DNA from: Rhodeus uyekii
Lineage: Eukaryota; Chordata; Actinopteri; Cypriniformes; Acheilognathidae
Direction: 5' to 3'
Assembly: GCA_037043235.1 (NCBI GenBank)
Contig: JAWRVZ010000112.1
Location: forward strand, 2,046,001 to 2,110,000
Length of the DNA: 64,000 bases
Part shown: piece after piece, positions 59,335 to 64,000 of the stretch
Layout: the number at the start of each line of letters is the position of its first letter
Numbering within the stretch: position 1 is the first letter of the stretch
Notes under the pieces: model-generated
The model's input: the letters and a program-made list of their open reading frames with translations, nothing else
What the model was told of the DNA's origin: nothing
Database searches by the model: none
Program-made: the position numbers and the translations under genes

Positions 59335-60350
59335 AGTAGTCTTTTGTGTGGTATCAAAAACTATTAGTTGTTTATTAACTATTTGGGAAGTACCACATTC
59401 GACTAAGCACAATTACCACTTTGAGTTTCCTGTTAGCAAATAGTAGTTACTAAAATGTTAGTCATGCCTTACTCATTTGTTCCGGTGTAGTTAATTAATG
59501 ATAGAACAGTATTCTAAAGATATCCTGATATGCCAACAAGTAAAAAAGTCAGCTGCCTATAAGCCTTCGAATGCAGCTGATGTCTGACCTACCAACATTA
59601 GTTTTGTTGCTTCATTGCCATTCACAACTCTTACCCGATAGTCTAAAGAAACAGGAAAGTCTCCATCAGATGCATACCAGAATTTCGCTGGAAGTTGTAA
59701 GCTATCTGGGTACTGGGTAATCACACACACGTTTATTCATGACCTCTTTTATGACCTGTTCACGCTCTCTTGGGCTCACAAAATCATTATGGCAGTAACA
59801 AGCAACCTTCTCTAATGCTTCAATTAGAAGCTTGGATCTGGCCACCTGCCTCAATTTAGTAATTATATTGCGTTTTTTTTTCTTTCAAATGTGTGTATAG
59901 ATGGTTGTGTTAGAACACATTTTATGTAAGGCTCTCAAAATCTATTCATGGCTATTATTATTTGTTGTCTCCTGATATCACTCTATCCCTCTGATGTATT
60001 TTGAACATTTGTAGATTGTTCCCCTAGGGTTACATTTCTAACGCCCCCACAGACATCAAACCCTTGCCGCAGCGAGCACCATTATGCTCATGTGCCATAT
60101 GCACACACAAATATACGCTATATACATTCGAGCATAATAATACGCTTCCCTATCTTGTTGGACTACTATAGGTTAACATTGACCAAGATATGACACAGCC
60201 ACTTTTAGATCAGGCTGCAGTGTTAGTGAGAAATGAGAGATATTTCCATGCACTTATGCCACACGATTTCCTTTCTTTTGGTCTTTTCTGTACCTTTTCT
60301 GTATCTGAATATCGAGTTTTAATGAGGTGTCCTTTGGATTACAGCATTTA
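59335..60350. other. No recognised gene
   Basis: AT-rich intergenic sequence; nothing classifiable. Confidence 0.5.
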
Positions 60351-60359
60351 ATATGCATG

Positions 60360-60361
<2 letters not shown>

Positions 60362-60397
<36 letters not shown>
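60362..60397. repeat. CA microsatellite
   Basis: (AC)n of about 36 bp. Confidence 0.95.
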
Positions 60398-60401
<4 letters not shown>

Positions 60402-60500
60402 TCATGTTTGAAGTCTTATTTCCCCTGCTGTTCCTGGTCATAGTCATATGCTGTGGAGTGTGATGCATCAGTCATCTATCAGTCTCTCTTACCAACATTA

Positions 60501-60504
<4 letters not shown>

Positions 60505-60547
<43 letters not shown>

Positions 60548-60550
60548 ATT
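60505..60550. repeat. TA microsatellite with T-run
   Basis: (TA)n of about 28 bp followed by a T-run. Confidence 0.95.
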
Positions 60551-60954
60551 TGAAGGGTTTTTCAGTCACAAATGAAAATTCTGATACCATTTAGAATGTA
60601 TTCTTTCTCTTTGTGTTATCTTTACTGAGATATCCCCAGCAAGTCTTTGGACTCTGCTGGATGACGTGTTGTACTTCTACGTTTGACAGCTCCAGCACTT
60701 TTGAGAATACTAAAGATCTTAAATCTTAATTTTTTTCTTCATAGACAGCCAAGTTTTATAAAAAGCACATCTTGTCAGCGATGAATTATCGCTCTAATGT
60801 TAAGTTTGTATTCACTGTGTAACGACTGGACTGAAAAAACACGCACAGTCATTTGTTATAGTTAAGAGAAAGTCTTTAAAAAGCTATCACAAACCAGGTG
60901 CCAGTAGGCATCTGCGACAACCAATGGTAAAACGCCAAGGTAAAACGAGCAGTC

Positions 60955-61985
60955 CATGATTGCCATGGATTTACGACCAAAATGAATGTGCAAGCTAACT
61001 ATAGAGTGTAACACAATGACATTTGGAACAGACCTTTTCTTTATATTAATTCATAGGTAATCCTTACTGTGAATGAATATACATCTTTTCAGGATATTGT
61101 GTGTATTAGTACTGTTTTGTAAATGGTGTGTATATTTCTGTATGATGTTTTATGCCTGCGTTAGGACAGAATTATTAGAGAAAGTACCCTTTTTCTTACA
61201 TAATCACGTAAGACATGCACAATCATGCATCCCATTTCCCTATGGGTCACACATTCTTTCATAGTTGTAATGAAAGTGCTATGATTATTCAATTAATCAA
61301 GACCTATGCAACATATCAGTATTACAATAATCTTGAATAGTTCCTTTAGCTGCACCAGATCCAGTTATATATGCAAATGCTCTGCGTGAGACAATGGATC
61401 ATAAAACTCTTCCTCTGAAAGCTTGAACTACAACTGGTCACTTACCTGGGAGGAGAGACTATTCCCAAAAAAAAAGAAGTCAGATCCCACCTTCCTCTTC
61501 TCTCTCTCTTCCTTTGCATCTCTCGGCTGCACAACTTCCGTTCTGTGTGGCATCAGGGCCATGCAGGCCTGAACCAGGCCTTAAAACCTGCAGGCAGCCA
61601 TGTGCTTTTCAGGAGAGAGACAGAGAACACATCAAACTGCGTGCAACTCCATATAACTTGACCATACCAGAGTCAGACTAACATCGACAAAGTTCATCAT
61701 AATTTCTTCATTCACAGAGAAGAAAGTGTCTGAAACTTTAACACCACTAACTCATGGAAATTCACAGAGCCTTGAAGATCCTTCTGCAGGACTTCAACGA
61801 CGACTTTAAACACATAGAGGCACTGCAAGTATGCAAACATTAATGAGGTGCTGTTGAGAATGAGCAGATGATTCTTGTCATGGGTTTTAAACTCTTAAAC
61901 TCTTAAACTCTTTTTCCATAAGTTTAATTTCCTGATCCTAATCCACTTTAACTTCCCATGTATGTGTTTGTTTAGGTTTTAAAGT
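60955..61985. repeat. Unclassified direct repeat, copy 2
   Basis: Same-orientation partner of 57083-57725 with an extra segment of about 400 bp (61201-61595) between TTTTTCTTAC and GCCATGTGCTTTTC. The sequence divergence is substantial, so the duplication is old. It has no coding frame or recognised terminal motif. Confidence 0.75.
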
Positions 61986-62077
61986 TAGATATTAAAGCTT
62001 TGTAAGGTCTTGCGTGGTTGGGATTTTGATTATTTGTGATAATACTTGGCAAATTGTGTGGACATAATTTTAGCTAG

Positions 62078-62079
62078 GT

Positions 62080-62126
<47 letters not shown>
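62078..62126. repeat. TA microsatellite
   Basis: (TA)n of about 46 bp. Confidence 0.95.
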
Positions 62127-62128
<2 letters not shown>

Positions 62129-62129
62129 T

Positions 62130-63700
62130 TGTTTTGAGGGGTTTTGTGCAGCAACAACAATCACCTTCACATTATGGGGCAGATTTACAAACAACTTTTG
62201 GCATTAAAAAAATATACTGTCAACATTTACAAAAGAAAAATTAGCTTTGAAAAGACATGGACAGAGTAATTTTTGCGGCTGATCCTATTGCATGTGCACT
62301 TGTGGGAGTTTCCCTTTCAGACGCAAAATGTATTCTATTTCAGCAAAGATGGGATGAACAGCTTTATTATAGTCCACGAGGCCAACATCGAGAACACAGG
62401 CATGGACATTAACCTGATGACAAGGACATTTAATAATGCTGTTAAATAGACAAAACATATTTCATTTAGCATAGTAATATTTGTCTTTTTTTCACAGAAA
62501 GACAAAATGGAAAACGTAGTCTCAGGCACCACCAGCAGCTCATAATTATTCTGTAGGTTCACTGTTAATTAAATGTTTTAATTTTACATGCATAATCGAT
62601 TTTCTTGGCCTGGTTATGAATCCGCTGCTGAGTTAATTAGAAAATGTCACTCTTTTTTGTATTTGTATTGTATGTTCAGTTTCAGCCTAGGTGTCTGCCA
62701 TCACTCATAAACTCGCGTGCTCAAGAGTGACGTCACAATGATCGCCGCGTTCCTTCGAACGTTCGGTGAGTATAATATTGAGTTCAGCGTTTCATTCCTT
62801 TTGTAGCGAGTCGGCGAGTTTGTGAGTATGCTTTTCAACAGGGTTTGGGAATATTCATTCTACGCACAGGCGGTTTGTGCAGAAATGGGAGGCTGTTATG
62901 TACATTAATAATCATCAATCCTATATTTTTTATTTTTGATCTGATGGCAAATTGAAAGTTTACAAAAACATGAGTTTACAAAAAAACGTCAACACAAAAT
63001 GCCCATTTACTTTTAGTAGATTTGCTATATATGCTATTTTGTAATGATAGTACCATATTTTCTGCATATAACTTTTTTTGTGTAAGTTCACATTTCGAAT
63101 TTCAAATTTTGCTCGCAAGACGTAAATTATCCATAACTGTTCAAGCTCGGTACACAGTGCACGAAATTCAAACAATAAGAAACAATTAAGAAACAATAAG
63201 AAACAATTATGCACGAAATTCAAACAATAAGAAAACAAACACAAGTCAGAATCAGAACAAAAAGAAAAAGCAGTCTCTCCCGCTGTGTAGCAGCACGTCT
63301 CTTAAGAAGCATATTCTGCATGTGTTGATCATCGGATGAAATGAGAAGAGCCCGCCCTCATGGCAGCACAGCCAATCACGTCTTCTTGCATGATTGACAG
63401 GTCAGACAGCCTATCAGCGACAGCTGTCAGTGTGACAGTATGAGTGCCAGAGACAACAAACCTAGCAAGAAAGAAAAACAGAAAGAAATTCCACAAAAAA
63501 AGGGACGTAACAAATATATTTAAATATTATTACATGTAAAAAAATGCTGATATAGCCCGCACCCTCCCTGTGGGGTTCGTAAAATCTGGTGTAAAAGTTA
63601 TATGCGGGAAAATACGGTAGGTAAAGCAAAAGATAGTATGGTTCAAATCTTGATCTGAGAAAAGAAAAAAAAGTATATTTATATATACACACACACACAG
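62130..63700. other. No recognised gene
   Basis: Intergenic sequence. The stretch at 62690-62870 and 63280-63440 is less AT-rich, with a few CpGs, but no exon could be recognised. A short local duplication of AAACAATAAGAAACAATTA occurs at 63168-63235. Confidence 0.45.
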
Positions 63701-64000
63701 TGGGTACAGAAAGTATTCAGACCCCCTTAAATTTGTCACCCTTTGTTATATTGCAGCCATTTGCTAATATTTAATTTAAAATTAAAATTTAAGTTCAAGT
63801 TTTTCCCTCATTAATATACACAGAGCACCCCATATTGGCAGAAAAACACAGAATTGTTGACAGTTTTGCAGATTTATTAAAAACTAAAAACCAAAATATC
63901 AAGTTCAAGTACTCAGACCCTTTGCTGTGACTCATATATTTAACTCAGCTGTTGTCCAGTTCTGATTGGACAGATTGTCCTTGAGATGGTTCTACACCTT
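63701..64000 (-). mobile_element. Tc1-like transposon, cut by the window end
   Basis: Starts GGGTACAGAAAGTATTCAGACCC, a standard terminus of a fish Tc1 element, and repeats the motif internally as AGTACTCAGACCCTTTGC (63908-63925). These form the outer and inner direct repeats of an IR/DR-type Tc1 terminus. The transposase lies beyond the window. Confidence 0.8.

Overview
The window is vertebrate nuclear DNA, almost certainly from a teleost fish and probably a cypriniform. It is AT-rich, has large introns, and is crowded with the DNA transposons, DIRS and Ty3/gypsy elements, tRNA-derived SINEs and long TA/TG/ATCC microsatellites typical of such genomes. No bacterial-style genes, operons, CRISPR arrays or stand-alone RNA genes were seen.

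One host gene is clearly recognisable. It is a three-coding-exon class A GPCR on the + strand: exon 1 at 8271-8479, exon 2 at 34057-34409 and exon 3 at 42875-43398. The joined exons encode 361 residues that read as the nociceptin/orphanin FQ receptor (OPRL1, NOP). Exon boundaries follow TM1 and TM4, in phases 2 and 1, with GT-AG junctions. Intron 1 is about 25.6 kb and intron 2 about 8.5 kb. A GC-rich, CpG-rich block at about 6.73-7.15 kb that ends in a good splice donor is a candidate promoter and 5' UTR exon. A 3' UTR probably runs to an ATTAAA near 44.61 kb.

Everything else that could be classified is mobile or repetitive DNA. Upstream (1-6.7 kb) holds a solo LTR with a 5-bp target duplication inside an older repeat, plus two Tc1 fossils. 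Intron 1 (8.5-34 kb) holds an ATCC satellite, a MITE hairpin, a minus-strand Ty3/gypsy element with both LTRs and a palindromic MITE inside it, a THAP-encoding TIR transposon, a Tigger/pogo derivative and a Tc1 pseudogene. Intron 2 (34.4-42.9 kb) holds a large TA satellite joined to a truncated Tc1, a second Tc1 fragment, a SINE, an LTR-like block, a G-rich tract and a TC/TA satellite next to exon 3.

Downstream (44.7-64 kb) holds a Tc1 fossil, an LTR-like element, a PIF/Harbinger element interrupted by a hAT element (perfect 8-bp target duplication), a plus-strand Ty3/gypsy remnant without a recognisable integrase, a LINE ORF2 fossil, a DIRS remnant flanked by two direct copies of an unclassified repeat, and a Tc1 end running off the window.

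No previously undescribed gene system was found. The most informative items are the mixed NOP/opioid binding-pocket signature of the receptor, the dated hAT-into-Harbinger nest, the THAP transposon and the unclassified direct repeats around the DIRS remnant. Family names come from recognition of sequence features; no database search was run.
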